Shown piece after piece: positions 33,675 through 42,723 of a DNA stretch of 64,000 nucleotides. The notes under the pieces are model-generated. The model saw nothing but the letters and a program-made list of their open reading frames with translations. It made no database searches and had not been told where the DNA came from. The translations under genes were made by a program, and so were the position numbers. Numbering within the stretch: position 1 is the stretch's first letter; every line of letters starts with the position of its first letter. The DNA comes from Gammaproteobacteria bacterium (lineage in GTDB: Bacteria > Pseudomonadota > Gammaproteobacteria > Ga0077536): contig JADLGE010000033.1 of NCBI GenBank assembly GCA_020849475.1, positions 1-64,000 of the forward strand. The letters are read 5' to 3'.

Positions 33675-35957
33675 TCAGTGGGTGGCACGCGCGCGCAGCG
33701 CCGCCACCTCGGCTTCGAGTTCGGCGATGCGCCGGTCCTTGGGATTGCTCAGCATCACGCCCTGCACCGCGTCGGCCGGCATGCTGATGGGCGCGGCGCC
33801 GGGTGCGTGGGCGAGGATGGGCCCGGTGTTGTCACCCCAGGCGCCAAAGTACGGTAAGGCCGGATCGGGACCGGGCGTGACCCAGCGCGCACAGAAATCA
33901 TCGAACGGTGCGCCACGCGCAATGCGTGCTTTGCGTAGCGCCGCGCGTTGGGCGGCGGTGGCGGCGACGTCCACCAGGCGCGTCTGTTCATCGAACACCA
34001 CGGCATAGATGTCACGCGCCACGGCCGGCGTCAGAATGGCATCTTCGATGTCCTGCATGACCAAGGCCGGATCCCGTTCCAGCACATCACCGTAACCACC
34101 GCCGGCGCCCTGGCAGATCATGTAGACCTCGCCTTCGGCGCAGATCTCGAAAGGCATGCCGGCGTCCTGCATCACGTAGCGACCACCGGGGATGGCCTGC
34201 TCGTTCATGAGGTCGACCATGCTGAACTGGATGCGCTCGGGTGCGTCGCGCATGGTGTCGAAGACGTTGACGTCCTTGATCTTGGCCAAGGGATAGGCCG
34301 GGCACGCATAGCCGCCGAACAGGCCATAGGCCGACGGATGCTTGGCGCCGCATTGGCCGGTCATGAAGCCGAACTGGTTGGAACCCTTGACCGTGACTAT
34401 CTGTTCATAGCCAAGGCCGCCACGGTATTTGCCGAAGCCCATGCGGTCGACCGTGAGCTTCTGCGCCACCAGGCGCACGAACGGCAGTTCTTCCTCGGCA
34501 AGCTCGAATTCACCGGTGTCGGCGAACGAGCCAAAGGTCGGCGACATCGCATGCTCGCCGTCGTTGTCTTCGCGACCACCGGCGCCGTTGCCGTTGATGT
34601 CCGCGCAGAAATTGCCGGTCACTTCGATGTGCTGGGTCAAGCCACCGTAAACGAAGGTCGCCGGCTGGTTGTAATGGCTGGCGTTGATGGCGGTGTAGCG
34701 CCTCGGCATGCAGTACAGGAATTTCGCCATCACCAGGCTCGGCGTCGACAGCGCGCGGAACAAGGGCAGGAGACTCATGGCATTCGGCGCATCGTCCGAC
34801 GGATCGAGCAGCGAATTGCGGTTGGTAACGATGTCGATGGGACTGAAGGCGCCCTGGTTGGCCGGCAGGTCCGGCCAGATGTACAGCACCACGTTCGACA
34901 GCAAGGATGCCTTCAGCGAGCCTAAGGCCGCGTTGATGGACCGATTGCGCAGTTCAGGACAGGCGCCGCGAAAGTCGAAGCTCATGCGCTCGCCCTCGAC
35001 CGTGATCGCAATCGGCCACTTGGCCAGCACGTGCTCGCGCAAGCTGGTGTCGAGATAGGTATTGATGCGGCACACGCCGTCCGGCATCTCCTCGATGCGG
35101 CGTTTCACTTCGGCCTCGGTGTCTTCCAGCGTGCGACGCAAAGTCGCAACCACGTAGTCGCAGCCGAATTCCTCGATGATGGCCAGCATGCGCTCACGCA
35201 GACGCACACAGGCCTGCAGCTTGACCTTCATGTCGAAGAACTGCAGCTTCGGATCGCGCACCGAGTTCTGCAGGAAGGTCACGAGATCGCGCTTGAGTTC
35301 AAAATTCTCGGCGCACTTGAACGGGCACATCTTGAGCCCTTCATCGAATTTTGATTCGGCGATGGCCGGCATGCCGCCCGGCTCGATGGCGCCGTTCTCG
35401 CCTTCGTGGATGGTCGAGGCTATCCAGCACACCAGTTCGCCGTCATGAAACACCGGCATGATCATCGACTGGTCGGTGTTATGGATATTGCCGTAGCGCG
35501 CGTCGTTATGGATGAAGGCGTCGCCATCCCGCACGCCGACCGAGGCGTCGTGCATCCAGTACTTGCGCACGAACTGCACCGGGTAATGGGACACCGCCGC
35601 GAAGCCGACGATGCCATGCGGTCCCATTTGCGTCAGATCCCCCGACGCCGTGAACAGGGCCGAGACCAGGTCGCCCCATTTCGCGCCCGGCGCGACGCCG
35701 GTTTGTTCGACCATGGTGAACACTTCGTCGAGCGCCGAATTGAAGCGTCCGCGCACCAGGTTGATGATGTTGTCGTCGAGCACGCCGCCGAGCACGCGCT
35801 GCTCCGTGGCGCTGCGCGGCGCCAGCTTGTGGTTGCGCATGATGTCCGGGTCGGGCGCGTAGAACAGGCGATTCTCGTTCAGGAACTCGTCGAGCAAGCG
35901 TTGCTCTTCGCTGTTGAGGGAGGCGCCCGAGGCGGCGCGGTTCAGATGTTCGCTCAT
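33675..35957 (-). CDS. acxB: Acetone carboxylase-like alpha subunit (hydantoinase B family)
   Basis: A 760-residue protein. The N-terminal pattern EEQRLLDEFLNENRLFYAPDPDIM...LAPRS, the metal-site segment FIHNDARYGNIHNTDQSM (H150-N-D152 and H159), and the C-terminal ARIARGAPFDDFCARWV plus short coiled tail IAELEAEVAALRAR closely resemble, from memory, the alpha subunit of acetone carboxylase, which holds the Mn centre where enol-acetone meets carboxyphosphate. It sits between the beta subunit (18 bases upstream) and acetoacetate-CoA ligase. Alternative substrates (butanone, acetophenone-like ketones) cannot be excluded. Confidence 0.87.
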   Translation of the reverse strand: MSEHLNRAASGASLNSEEQRLLDEFLNENRLFYAPDPDIMRNHKLAPRSATEQRVLGGVLDDNIINLVRGRFNSALDEVFTMVEQTGVAPGAKWGDLVSALFTASGDLTQMGPHGIVGFAAVSHYPVQFVRKYWMHDASVGVRDGDAFIHNDARYGNIHNTDQSMIMPVFHDGELVCWIASTIHEGENGAIEPGGMPAIAESKFDEGLKMCPFKCAENFELKRDLVTFLQNSVRDPKLQFFDMKVKLQACVRLRERMLAIIEEFGCDYVVATLRRTLEDTEAEVKRRIEEMPDGVCRINTYLDTSLREHVLAKWPIAITVEGERMSFDFRGACPELRNRSINAALGSLKASLLSNVVLYIWPDLPANQGAFSPIDIVTNRNSLLDPSDDAPNAMSLLPLFRALSTPSLVMAKFLYCMPRRYTAINASHYNQPATFVYGGLTQHIEVTGNFCADINGNGAGGREDNDGEHAMSPTFGSFADTGEFELAEEELPFVRLVAQKLTVDRMGFGKYRGGLGYEQIVTVKGSNQFGFMTGQCGAKHPSAYGLFGGYACPAYPLAKIKDVNVFDTMRDAPERIQFSMVDLMNEQAIPGGRYVMQDAGMPFEICAEGEVYMICQGAGGGYGDVLERDPALVMQDIEDAILTPAVARDIYAVVFDEQTRLVDVAATAAQRAALRKARIARGAPFDDFCARWVTPGPDPALPYFGAWGDNTGPILAHAPGAAPISMPADAVQGVMLSNPKDRRIAELEAEVAALRARATH

Positions 35958-35975
35958 GGTGATGTGCTCGCGATA

Positions 35976-38102
35976 TCAGCGCCGGGTCAACCACGCCGCG
36001 CCCTGTTCGGCGGCGTGGAAGTTCCAACCCGGTTCGACCAGGTAAGTGGTGGCGGCAGTGGTGACGATGGCTGGCCCATCGATGCTGCTGCCGGGTATCA
36101 GCGCGCGTTCGTCGTAGAGCCGCGTGCGGTGCGGCGCATCGACCCCAATGAAATGGCAGTCGCGCGTGCCGCAAGCTTCAACGGCGAGTCTCTCCGGCGG
36201 CGGCATGATGCGGCCGAGCGGCACCTTGGCGCGCTCGACGAACGACGACACGCGCACGGTGTTGATGCGCACGCCGGCTTCGGAAGCCTGCGAGCCGGCG
36301 CCGAAGCGTTCGCCATAGCGGCGATGGAAAGCCGCTATCAAGGCCAGTACGTCGTTGACGCTCTGGAAACGCTCGATATCGAAATTGACCGCGGTCTCGG
36401 CGCGCTGATTGCCGTAGCGCATGTCGAATTCGAGACGATAGCGGATGTCTTCCACCGCCACGCCCTGGCGCGTGAGATCTTCCCGGCCGCGGCGCTTCAG
36501 ATTTGCGATGGTGGCATTGATGGGGCCGTAGTCGGTCAGCACCTTTTTCAACACGGTGTGAAACACCACGGTGTAAATCGATTGCTCGTGGATGTGCAGC
36601 TGATCGACATTGCCGGCGCCGAGCGCCGAGAACACCGACGAGAACGGTGGCACCAGCACACGCGTCACACCGAGGGCGCTGGCGATGCCGCAGGCATGCA
36701 GCGGGCCGTTGCCGCCATAGGCGAGCATGGTGAACTCCGCGGGAGAATAGCCACGCGCGCGCAATTCCGTGGCGATGCCGTTGGCCATGGTGTGATCGAC
36801 CGTGTGCTTGATGATGCGCGAGGCGGCCACCACGTCACCGCCGAGCGCTGCGCCGAACGCTTCCGTCATCGCCCGTTCCGCGCGCCGCGTGTTGAGCTTG
36901 ATGCGGCCGCGCGCGTAATTGTCCGGGTCGAGATAGCCGAGCAGGAGATCGGCATCGGTGACGGTCGCATCGCGACCACCGCGGCTGTAGCAGGCAGGTC
37001 CGGGGTTGGAGCCCGCTGACTCGGGCCCGATCCGGACGCGTTTCAAGAGCGGGTCGTAGGACGCTATCGAACCGCCGCCCGCGCCGAGCGTGACCAGGTG
37101 CACCATCGGAACGCTGACCAGCCAGCGATCGATGACCGGATTGAAGTCGTAGTGACGCTCGCCGTCGGCGGTGACGATGCCGATGTCGAAACTGGTGCCG
37201 CCCATGTCGGTGGCGATGACATTGCCGAGGCCGCCGGCCAATGACAGGTGCTCCGACGCGGCAATGCCCGCCACCGGCCCGGAATGCACGGTCTGCAAGG
37301 CATCGCTGGAGTTGAGCTGCGCCATGCCGCCGGAGTTGTGATTGATCAGCATCGGCTTGGTGTAGCCGTTGGCGCGCAGGCTCATCTCCAGCGCACCGAG
37401 GCCGTGATACATGACGTTGTGCAGGAAGCCGTCGACGATGGCCGACATCGACCGCGTGTATTCGCCCTTGCGCCCAGCCACCTGATGCGCGAGCAGCATC
37501 GGCACCGCGCCTAAGAAATGGCCGGGGTATTCGTCGAGGAACAGTTCACGCACACGCAGTTCATGCGCTGGGTTGACCACGCTGTTGGTGAGCGACACCA
37601 CCAGGGTCTCGGCGCCCTCGTCCACCAAGGCGCGCAGCTGCGCGCGCACGTCATCGTCATCAATCGCCATCAGCACCGCGCCGTTGTATCCGATGCGTTC
37701 GCGCACCGCACGGATCAGCGGCGTCGGCACCAGCGGGTCGGGGCGCCGTGCACGCGGCACATCGTGCTGGCGCTCGAAAGACAACCCATCCCCATGGCCA
37801 CGTGCGCGCGACAGTGGCACGGTGCTGTCGAAGCCAGCCGTCACCACCAGACCGATGCGCGGTCCGCGACGCTCGATGAGGGCGTTGGTGCCAAGCGTGG
37901 TGGCGTAGCGCACCGAGTCGACCGCGGACAACAGTTCGCGCGTGCTCAAGCCGAGCTCGGCGACCGCCAGCTCCAGCGCTTCATTGAAACCGGTGGCGAG
38001 GTTGTGATGGGTGGTGAGCGCCTTGGCCTGCGCATGGCGGCCAGCCCAGGCCACGAAGCAATCGGTGAAAGTGCCACCGATATCGACCGACACGCGGTTC
38101 AT
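35976..38102 (-). CDS. acxA: Acetone carboxylase-like beta subunit (hydantoinase A family)
   Basis: A 708-residue ASKHA-fold ATPase. NRVSVDIGGTFTDCFV is the N-terminal phosphate-binding loop, TTLGTNALIERRG and ATDMGGTSFDIGIV follow as the second phosphate loop, and GAGGGSIASYDP and GSNPGPACYSRGG are standard hydantoinase A/beta-subunit blocks. It would hydrolyse ATP to drive formation of carboxyphosphate and phospho-enol acetone. Start at ATG 38102 with GGGGGGC six bases upstream; a GTG at 38120 overlapping the gamma stop is possible. Its gene lies directly between gamma and alpha. Confidence 0.88.
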   Translation of the reverse strand: MNRVSVDIGGTFTDCFVAWAGRHAQAKALTTHHNLATGFNEALELAVAELGLSTRELLSAVDSVRYATTLGTNALIERRGPRIGLVVTAGFDSTVPLSRARGHGDGLSFERQHDVPRARRPDPLVPTPLIRAVRERIGYNGAVLMAIDDDDVRAQLRALVDEGAETLVVSLTNSVVNPAHELRVRELFLDEYPGHFLGAVPMLLAHQVAGRKGEYTRSMSAIVDGFLHNVMYHGLGALEMSLRANGYTKPMLINHNSGGMAQLNSSDALQTVHSGPVAGIAASEHLSLAGGLGNVIATDMGGTSFDIGIVTADGERHYDFNPVIDRWLVSVPMVHLVTLGAGGGSIASYDPLLKRVRIGPESAGSNPGPACYSRGGRDATVTDADLLLGYLDPDNYARGRIKLNTRRAERAMTEAFGAALGGDVVAASRIIKHTVDHTMANGIATELRARGYSPAEFTMLAYGGNGPLHACGIASALGVTRVLVPPFSSVFSALGAGNVDQLHIHEQSIYTVVFHTVLKKVLTDYGPINATIANLKRRGREDLTRQGVAVEDIRYRLEFDMRYGNQRAETAVNFDIERFQSVNDVLALIAAFHRRYGERFGAGSQASEAGVRINTVRVSSFVERAKVPLGRIMPPPERLAVEACGTRDCHFIGVDAPHRTRLYDERALIPGSSIDGPAIVTTAATTYLVEPGWNFHAAEQGAAWLTRR

Positions 38103-38116
38103 GTCGCCCCCCATGC

Positions 38117-38542
38117 TCACTCTCCCCGTCCGTGCACATGGCGCGCACGACGCAGCGGGCGCTGCAGACTCTCGGGCGCGGGCAGGCTGCCATTGTTTGC
38201 CGCCGCCCAGGCAGCGGCTTTGCGCTTCAACGAATCGATGTCGAGTTCGATATCGCGTATCGGCGGATGGCCGGGCACGGTGTACTCGGTTTCGACCAGC
38301 GTGCCGCAGGTCGGGCAGTAGTATTCGAGCAGCGCGGTGTAGGTCGGATCGGGCGAGAAGGTATAAGCGTATTTGTCGGGATCGATCAGCGGGCGATGCA
38401 CTTCGCGCGGGTCGCGGTCATGCACCAGAAGTCCGCGCTTGTAGTTGTCGCGCGCATTGCCCAGACAGTGATTGCAGCGTCGGCAGTGCCAGCGCTCGGT
38501 ATCGAGATCGATAAGCAGATACTCGGTGATACAGATCTTCAT
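38117..38542 (-). CDS. acxC: Acetone carboxylase-like gamma subunit (zinc protein)
   Basis: A 141-residue protein with two Cys pairs, C20-x2-C23 (then C26) and C76-x2-C79, around the conserved DNYKRGLLV; this matches the small Zn-binding gamma subunit, which buttresses the alpha2beta2 core. It is the first gene of the operon (gamma-beta-alpha-ligase), an order different from the acxABC order of Xanthobacter as I recall it. ATG 38542 follows AGGA with an 8-base spacing. The 289-base upstream region carries several palindromes resembling the TetR operator at 42648. Confidence 0.86.
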   Translation of the reverse strand: MKICITEYLLIDLDTERWHCRRCNHCLGNARDNYKRGLLVHDRDPREVHRPLIDPDKYAYTFSPDPTYTALLEYYCPTCGTLVETEYTVPGHPPIRDIELDIDSLKRKAAAWAAANNGSLPAPESLQRPLRRARHVHGRGE

Positions 38543-38721
38543 GGCGTCGTCCTGGCAAAATTCAACAAGCGGCCGTCCGCCCGGGCAATGGCGGTGGCAA
38601 CCAGATCAGGGAGTGTCGTCGCATCAGTGCGGCGCGGCTGTCGGCGAGTATAACAATTGCGCAACGGCGTAAAGCTTGCGGGCGATCAAGCGCAGCCGCC
38701 GCGGCGCTTCAGCGTGTTTTT

Positions 38722-38739
38722 CTTGTACGTTCGTTCAAG
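38722..38739. promoter_or_regulatory. Predicted TetR operator (near-palindrome) upstream of the acetone carboxylase-like operon
   Basis: CTTGTACG-TT-CGTTCAAG is an 18-bp palindrome with one mismatch. Its right half is identical to the perfect TTGAACG-CT-CGTTCAA site beside the TetR gene. It lies about 180 bases before the gamma-subunit start. Confidence 0.6.
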
Positions 38740-38750
38740 CGTGGAAGAGA

Positions 38751-38766
38751 TTCAACGAGCGTTGAA
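38751..38766. promoter_or_regulatory. Related perfect palindrome
   Basis: TTCAACG-AG-CGTTGAA is a perfect palindrome between the two predicted TetR sites. Its half-site (CAACG) differs from GAACG, so it may be a variant site or an unrelated binding site. Confidence 0.4.
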
Positions 38767-38790
38767 ATCCACGCTGGCGCTGTCGATTCA

Positions 38791-38806
38791 TTGCACGTTC
38801 GTTCAA
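38791..38806. promoter_or_regulatory. Second predicted TetR operator upstream of the acetone carboxylase-like operon
   Basis: TTGCACG-TT-CGTTCAA is a palindrome with one mismatch, sharing the CGTTCAA half-site with the sites at 38722 and 42648. It is 26 bases past the end of the adjacent crotonase gene and about 250 bases before the gamma-subunit start. Confidence 0.55.
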
Positions 38807-38831
38807 GCAGCGCCGTGACCGGCGCCAGGCT

Positions 38832-39623
38832 TCAGCGTCGATACCACGCACCCTCGCGCTTTTCGGCGAAGCTCGCCAAGCCTTCCGCCGCTTCGGCGCT
38901 GCGGCGTTTACCGGCATGCTCTGCGACCAGGGTTTCGAACAGTTCGTCATCAATCATGGCATGCGCGCAGCGCAGCGCTGAAAGCTTGCTCAAGGCTTGC
39001 GCTTGCGGTGCGATTTTCAGCAGTGCATCGATGATCGGCGCGGCGCATGCGTCGAGTTGTCCGGGTTGGCAGACCTCGTGCACCAGCCCCAGCACTTCGG
39101 CGCGGCGCGCGTCGAAGCGTTCGCCGGACAACGCATAACGGCGCACGTTGCGGATGCCCATGGCCGCCACCAGTTGCGGGAAAATGATGGTGGCCGCCAT
39201 GCCCCAGCGCGCTTCACTGATGGCGAAGGTCGCGCCGCGCTCGGCGATCACGACGTCGCAGGATGCGACGAGGCCGGTGCCGCCGCCAACGCAAAAGCCA
39301 TGCACCAGGGCCACGGTCGGCTTGGACATCTCGTTGAGATTGCGCATGGCCGCGGCGGTGGCGCGCGAAGCGGCAAGGTTGGTGGCGTCGTCCATGGCCG
39401 CTACCTGGCGCAGCCATTTAAGATCGGCGCCGGCCTGAAAATGAGGGCCGTTGCCGCGGATGACGACCACGCGCACGGTGGGGTCGTTGGCGAGATGCGC
39501 ACAGGTCTCGGTCAGACCTTGCAGCAGGTCGGCGTTGTAGGCATTGTTCAGCGCCGGGCGATTCAAGCTCACGGTGGCGACGCCGCGGGCATCACGGGTG
39601 CACAGCACAGTGGGTTCGTGCAT
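38832..39623 (-). CDS. Enoyl-CoA hydratase/isomerase (crotonase), methylglutaconyl-CoA hydratase-like
   Basis: A 263-residue crotonase; ATG 39623 follows AGGAG. FQAGADLKWLRQ supplies the first oxyanion-hole region and HGFCVGGGTGLVASCDVVIA the second. The first catalytic Glu of classical hydratases (GGGCEL) is Gly here (GGGTGL), while the second is kept in ISEARWGM; this arrangement, and GADLKW, recall AUH/LiuC-type methylglutaconyl-CoA hydratases. That pathway also ends in acetoacetate, which the ligase could activate. Codirectional with and upstream of the carboxylase operon, but separated by a promoter-like spacer. Confidence 0.84.
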   Translation of the reverse strand: MHEPTVLCTRDARGVATVSLNRPALNNAYNADLLQGLTETCAHLANDPTVRVVVIRGNGPHFQAGADLKWLRQVAAMDDATNLAASRATAAAMRNLNEMSKPTVALVHGFCVGGGTGLVASCDVVIAERGATFAISEARWGMAATIIFPQLVAAMGIRNVRRYALSGERFDARRAEVLGLVHEVCQPGQLDACAAPIIDALLKIAPQAQALSKLSALRCAHAMIDDELFETLVAEHAGKRRSAEAAEGLASFAEKREGAWYRR

Positions 39624-39780
39624 GGCGAAAAACTCCTGGTCAGGGCTGGTGTACATGATAAGCGCGGGCGACGCGGGCTCCGAGTGCGATTAACACACCG
39701 CTAACGGCAGCCCGGCGAACTTGCGGCCTGCATCCTGTCCGATTTCACTGTCGGTGTCGCGTGAGGTCTGCGCCCTTCCC

Positions 39781-40572
39781 ATGAGGCCATTGCTGCTGCT
39801 CGTGCTACTGCTGTTGTCATGGGGCAATGCCGAGGCTGCGCGGCTTGAGGGCCACTGGCTGACGGTCAATGGCCACGCCCTGCACTACCTGGCGCGTGGC
39901 GGCCATGGGCGGCCGCTGGTGCTGCTGCATGGCGGTGGCGCCACACCGCGCGATTCCTTCGCCAAGCAGATGCGCGCCTTCGCCGCTGGCCATCGCGTCA
40001 TCGCGCCGGAGCAGGTCGGCCACGGCCGCACGCCGGCACTGCCCGGGCCGCTATCCTATACACGCATGATGGAAGACACCGCCGCGCTGCTCGGCGCGCT
40101 GCGCCTCGGCCCGGTGGATGTGGTCGGCTTCAGCGATGGCGGCATCCTGGCCCTGATGCTCGCCGCCCATCATCCGGCGCTGGTGCGTCGGGTGGTGGTG
40201 AGCGGCGCCAATTTTTCGCCCGATGGCGTGAGCGAAGAAGCGCAGGCCGAGACCCGGGCGCGCATGAAATATCCGCTCGCGGTCGACCATGGACTGCGCC
40301 ACGAGGTGAGTTTCGACGACAAGCTCATGCGCCTGTGGGCAGGGTCGCCGACCGAACAGGAATTGAGCCCGGCACTGCTGTCGCGCATCAAGCGCCGGGT
40401 GCTGGTGATGGCGGGCGACCATGACGTGATCAAGATGTCCCATACCTTCGCGCTCTACGATGCGCTGCCCGATGCGCGGCTGTGGATCCTGCCCAATACC
40501 AGCCACAGCACGTTCAGCGAACGTCCGACCTGGGTGAACACCGAGGTGCTGGCCTTTCTCGATGCGCCGTAA
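39781..40572 (+). CDS. Secreted alpha/beta hydrolase
   Basis: A 263-residue alpha/beta-hydrolase. ATG 39781 begins a signal peptide (MRPLLLLVLLLLSWGNAEAA), so the enzyme is exported to the periplasm or beyond. The oxyanion motif LLHGGGAT, nucleophile elbow VGFSDGGIL (Ser), acid Asp in VMAGDHDVI and His in PNTSHSTF are in the normal order. Esterase or lipase-type activity is likely; substrate unknown. It is divergent from the crotonase and followed by a family A repeat pair. Confidence 0.87.
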   Translation: MRPLLLLVLLLLSWGNAEAARLEGHWLTVNGHALHYLARGGHGRPLVLLHGGGATPRDSFAKQMRAFAAGHRVIAPEQVGHGRTPALPGPLSYTRMMEDTAALLGALRLGPVDVVGFSDGGILALMLAAHHPALVRRVVVSGANFSPDGVSEEAQAETRARMKYPLAVDHGLRHEVSFDDKLMRLWAGSPTEQELSPALLSRIKRRVLVMAGDHDVIKMSHTFALYDALPDARLWILPNTSHSTFSERPTWVNTEVLAFLDAP

Positions 40573-40575
40573 TTT

Positions 40576-40650
40576 GTCGATGCGAAATCATTCGCGCATT
40601 GAAATAGCCGTACGTGACGTTTTAATGTGCGAATGATTTCGCACCTACCG
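40576..40650. repeat. Family A inverted pair
   Basis: GATGCGAAATCATTCGCGCA (about 40579-40598) and AATGTGCGAATGATTTCGCA with CCTAC (40624-40648) face each other across about 24 bases, between the hydrolase stop and the TPR-methyltransferase start. The pair can form one long hairpin. Confidence 0.8.
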
Positions 40651-40656
40651 AGTCCC

Positions 40657-41952
40657 ATGTCCGCACTCGATCACGCATTGCAACTCCATGGCCAGGGCCG
40701 GCTCGACGAAGCGCGCCAGGCCTATCTCGATATTCTCAGCCACGCCCCCGAGGCCGATGACGCCCTGCATTATCTCGGCATCCTCGAGCATCAAAGCGGC
40801 CGCAGCGAGGCCGGGCTCGATCTGCTGGCGCGCGCCCTCGATCTCGCACCGCCGCAGGCCGCGAGGCTGAACGATCTCGGCAATGTGCTGACCGAGCTCG
40901 AGCGTCTGGACGAAGCCGTCTCGGCGTTCACGGTCGCGACCGAACTCGAGCCGCAAGACGCCAATTTCAACAACAATCTCGGCGCCGTGCTGCTGCGTCT
41001 CGAGCGGCTGCCGGAAGCCATGGCGGCCTTCCACCGCGCGTTGACCTGCGACCCGGCCTTCGTGCCGGCGCTGAACAACCTTGGCGACTTGCACAGTCGC
41101 CAGCAGCAGCCCGACGAAGCGGCCGAATACTACTGCCGCGCCTATGTCACGGGCCCCTTGGCGGATAAGCCCAAGCGCATGCTCGGCATCGCCTACTACA
41201 CTTTAAATCGCATCGATGAAGCGGCGGCGGTGTATCGCGAATGGATAGCCGAAGAGCCGCACAATCCCATCGCCCGCCATCTGCTCGCCGCCTGTTCCGG
41301 GCAAGACGTGCCGGCACGCGCCGATGATGCTTTCGTCGAGACGGTGTTCGATGAATACGCCGACAGCTTCGATGCCAAGCTGGTCAAGAGCCTTGGCTAC
41401 CGCGGCCCGGAATACATCGCCACCGCGCTAGCCCTGCACATACCAACGGCGCGCGGTTTGCGGGTGCTGGATGGAGGCTGCGGCACCGGCCTGTGCGGTC
41501 CGGTGCTGGCGCCCTATGCGAGCCATCTGACCGGCATCGATCTGTCGGCCAACATGCTGGCGCGCGCCGCCGAACGCGGCCACTATCACGCGCTGGAAAA
41601 AGCCGAGCTCGGCGCGTGGCTCGCCGCGCGTCATGCCGCATTCGAACTCATCGTGATTGCCGACGTGCTGATCTATTTCGGCGCGCTCGATGCGGTGTTT
41701 GCGGCTGCTGCCCAAGCGCTCGCGCCCGGTGGCCTGCTGGTCTTCACGGTCGAGATTCACGCCGGCGGCGTGCAATCACCGCCGTTCGTGATCAAACCCA
41801 GTGGCCGCTACGGCCATGCGCCGCGCTATGTCGAGCAGGCGCTCGCCGCGCAAGGCCTGGAACTGCTGAGCAGCCACGCGGTGGTGCTGCGCGAGGAATT
41901 CACGCAGCCGGTGGCGGGCCTGGTGGTGAGCGCGCGGTGCGGCGCCGCGTGA
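40657..41952 (+). CDS. TPR-repeat SAM-dependent methyltransferase
   Basis: A 431-residue protein. Residues 1 to about 200 are five or so tetratricopeptide repeats (for example LGNVLTELERLDEAVSAFTVATELEP, LGAVLLRLERLPEAMAAFHRAL). Residues about 225-425 are a class I methyltransferase with VLDGGCGTGLCGPVL (motif I), TGIDLSANML and VIADVLIYFG. This architecture matches proteins annotated as TPR methyltransferases of the contactin-associated/Methyltransf_25 type. ATG 40657 is chosen because the longer frame enters the repeat. It ends one base from the convergent TetR stop. Substrate not predictable; the TPR part may bind a protein partner. Confidence 0.87.
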   Translation: MSALDHALQLHGQGRLDEARQAYLDILSHAPEADDALHYLGILEHQSGRSEAGLDLLARALDLAPPQAARLNDLGNVLTELERLDEAVSAFTVATELEPQDANFNNNLGAVLLRLERLPEAMAAFHRALTCDPAFVPALNNLGDLHSRQQQPDEAAEYYCRAYVTGPLADKPKRMLGIAYYTLNRIDEAAAVYREWIAEEPHNPIARHLLAACSGQDVPARADDAFVETVFDEYADSFDAKLVKSLGYRGPEYIATALALHIPTARGLRVLDGGCGTGLCGPVLAPYASHLTGIDLSANMLARAAERGHYHALEKAELGAWLAARHAAFELIVIADVLIYFGALDAVFAAAAQALAPGGLLVFTVEIHAGGVQSPPFVIKPSGRYGHAPRYVEQALAAQGLELLSSHAVVLREEFTQPVAGLVVSARCGAA

Positions 41953-41953
41953 A

Positions 41954-42625
41954 TTAGGCGCCCGGCGCCGCTGCGCCTTCCTCGCACAGCGCGCGAAAGC
42001 CCGCCGCCAGGAACGGAATCATGCGTGCGTGGATGGCGTCGAGATCGGTGGCCTTGAATCGTCCGGCCGACAGCGAATCGACACGGCCGGTCTCGGCGAA
42101 CGTGACGGTCATCGCGCCCAGCAGAAAATAAAAGCCCCAGTAGAGATTTTCTTCGCGGGCCTTCGGGAACAAGCGCAGGATGCGTTCGATGAAGACCTTG
42201 GCCACCGGGTCGAATTCCGTCGCGATGATGTCTGGCTGCCAGCGCGGTGAATTCGTGATCTGAGCGATGACCCGCGCGTAATTCTTCCAGCCCGGCCCAC
42301 CGCGCATGCTGCGTTCCAGAAACGGCGCCGTGAAGGCGTGAATCACACACTCGATGGTGGCGCTGTCGTCGAGTTCGGCGAGCAGCGCGAAGCGCTCTGC
42401 GTTCAAGGCCTCGGCGCGCCTGCGCACCACCGCGCGGAACAGCTCGAGCTTGGGGCCGAAGTGATAATTGGCGAGCGCCAGTTCGACACCCGCCTCGCGC
42501 GTGATGTGGCGCAGCGACACGCCGTCATAGCCCGAGTCCGCGAACAGCTTTTCGGCCGCATCGAGGATGCGTTCTCGTGTGCCGGGCTGGCTCTTGTCGA
42601 CAGTCTTGCGGGGTTTGCTTGCCAA
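41954..42625 (-). CDS. TetR family transcriptional regulator
   Basis: A 223-residue regulator. The N-terminal helix-turn-helix (TRERILDAAEKLFADSGYDGVSLRHITREAGVELALANYHFGPKLELFRAVV) is a textbook TetR domain with an all-helical ligand-binding C-domain. No ATG is available upstream of the domain; TTG 42625 gives a sensible N-terminus, whereas the TTG at 42691 would force the protein to be translated across the operator. It sits head-to-head with the second carboxylase operon, with a perfect TTGAACG-CT-CGTTCAA palindrome in the 98-base spacer, so it probably represses both directions. The ligand may be a CoA ester or ketone-derived metabolite. Confidence 0.88.
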   Translation of the reverse strand: MASKPRKTVDKSQPGTRERILDAAEKLFADSGYDGVSLRHITREAGVELALANYHFGPKLELFRAVVRRRAEALNAERFALLAELDDSATIECVIHAFTAPFLERSMRGGPGWKNYARVIAQITNSPRWQPDIIATEFDPVAKVFIERILRLFPKAREENLYWGFYFLLGAMTVTFAETGRVDSLSAGRFKATDLDAIHARMIPFLAAGFRALCEEGAAAPGA

Positions 42626-42647
42626 GATGCGGAGGGATGGTTTAGTT

Positions 42648-42663
42648 TTGAACGCTCGTTCAA
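42648..42663. promoter_or_regulatory. Perfect TetR-type operator
   Basis: TTGAACG-CT-CGTTCAA is a perfect 7+7 bp palindrome with a 2-base centre, in the divergent promoter of the TetR gene and the second hydantoinase A/B operon. Size and position are typical for TetR dimers. Related sites lie at 38722 and 38791. Confidence 0.75.
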
Positions 42664-42723
42664 TTATTGATGGATTCGGGGGGCCAGACAAGCGCGCTCC
42701 CCGCTCACCCAGGGGAGACAGCT

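Noticed and set aside
40627..40656. N-terminal extension of the TPR-methyltransferase
   Set aside because: The added residues fall in a family A repeat; the ATG at 40657 starts the first TPR helix.
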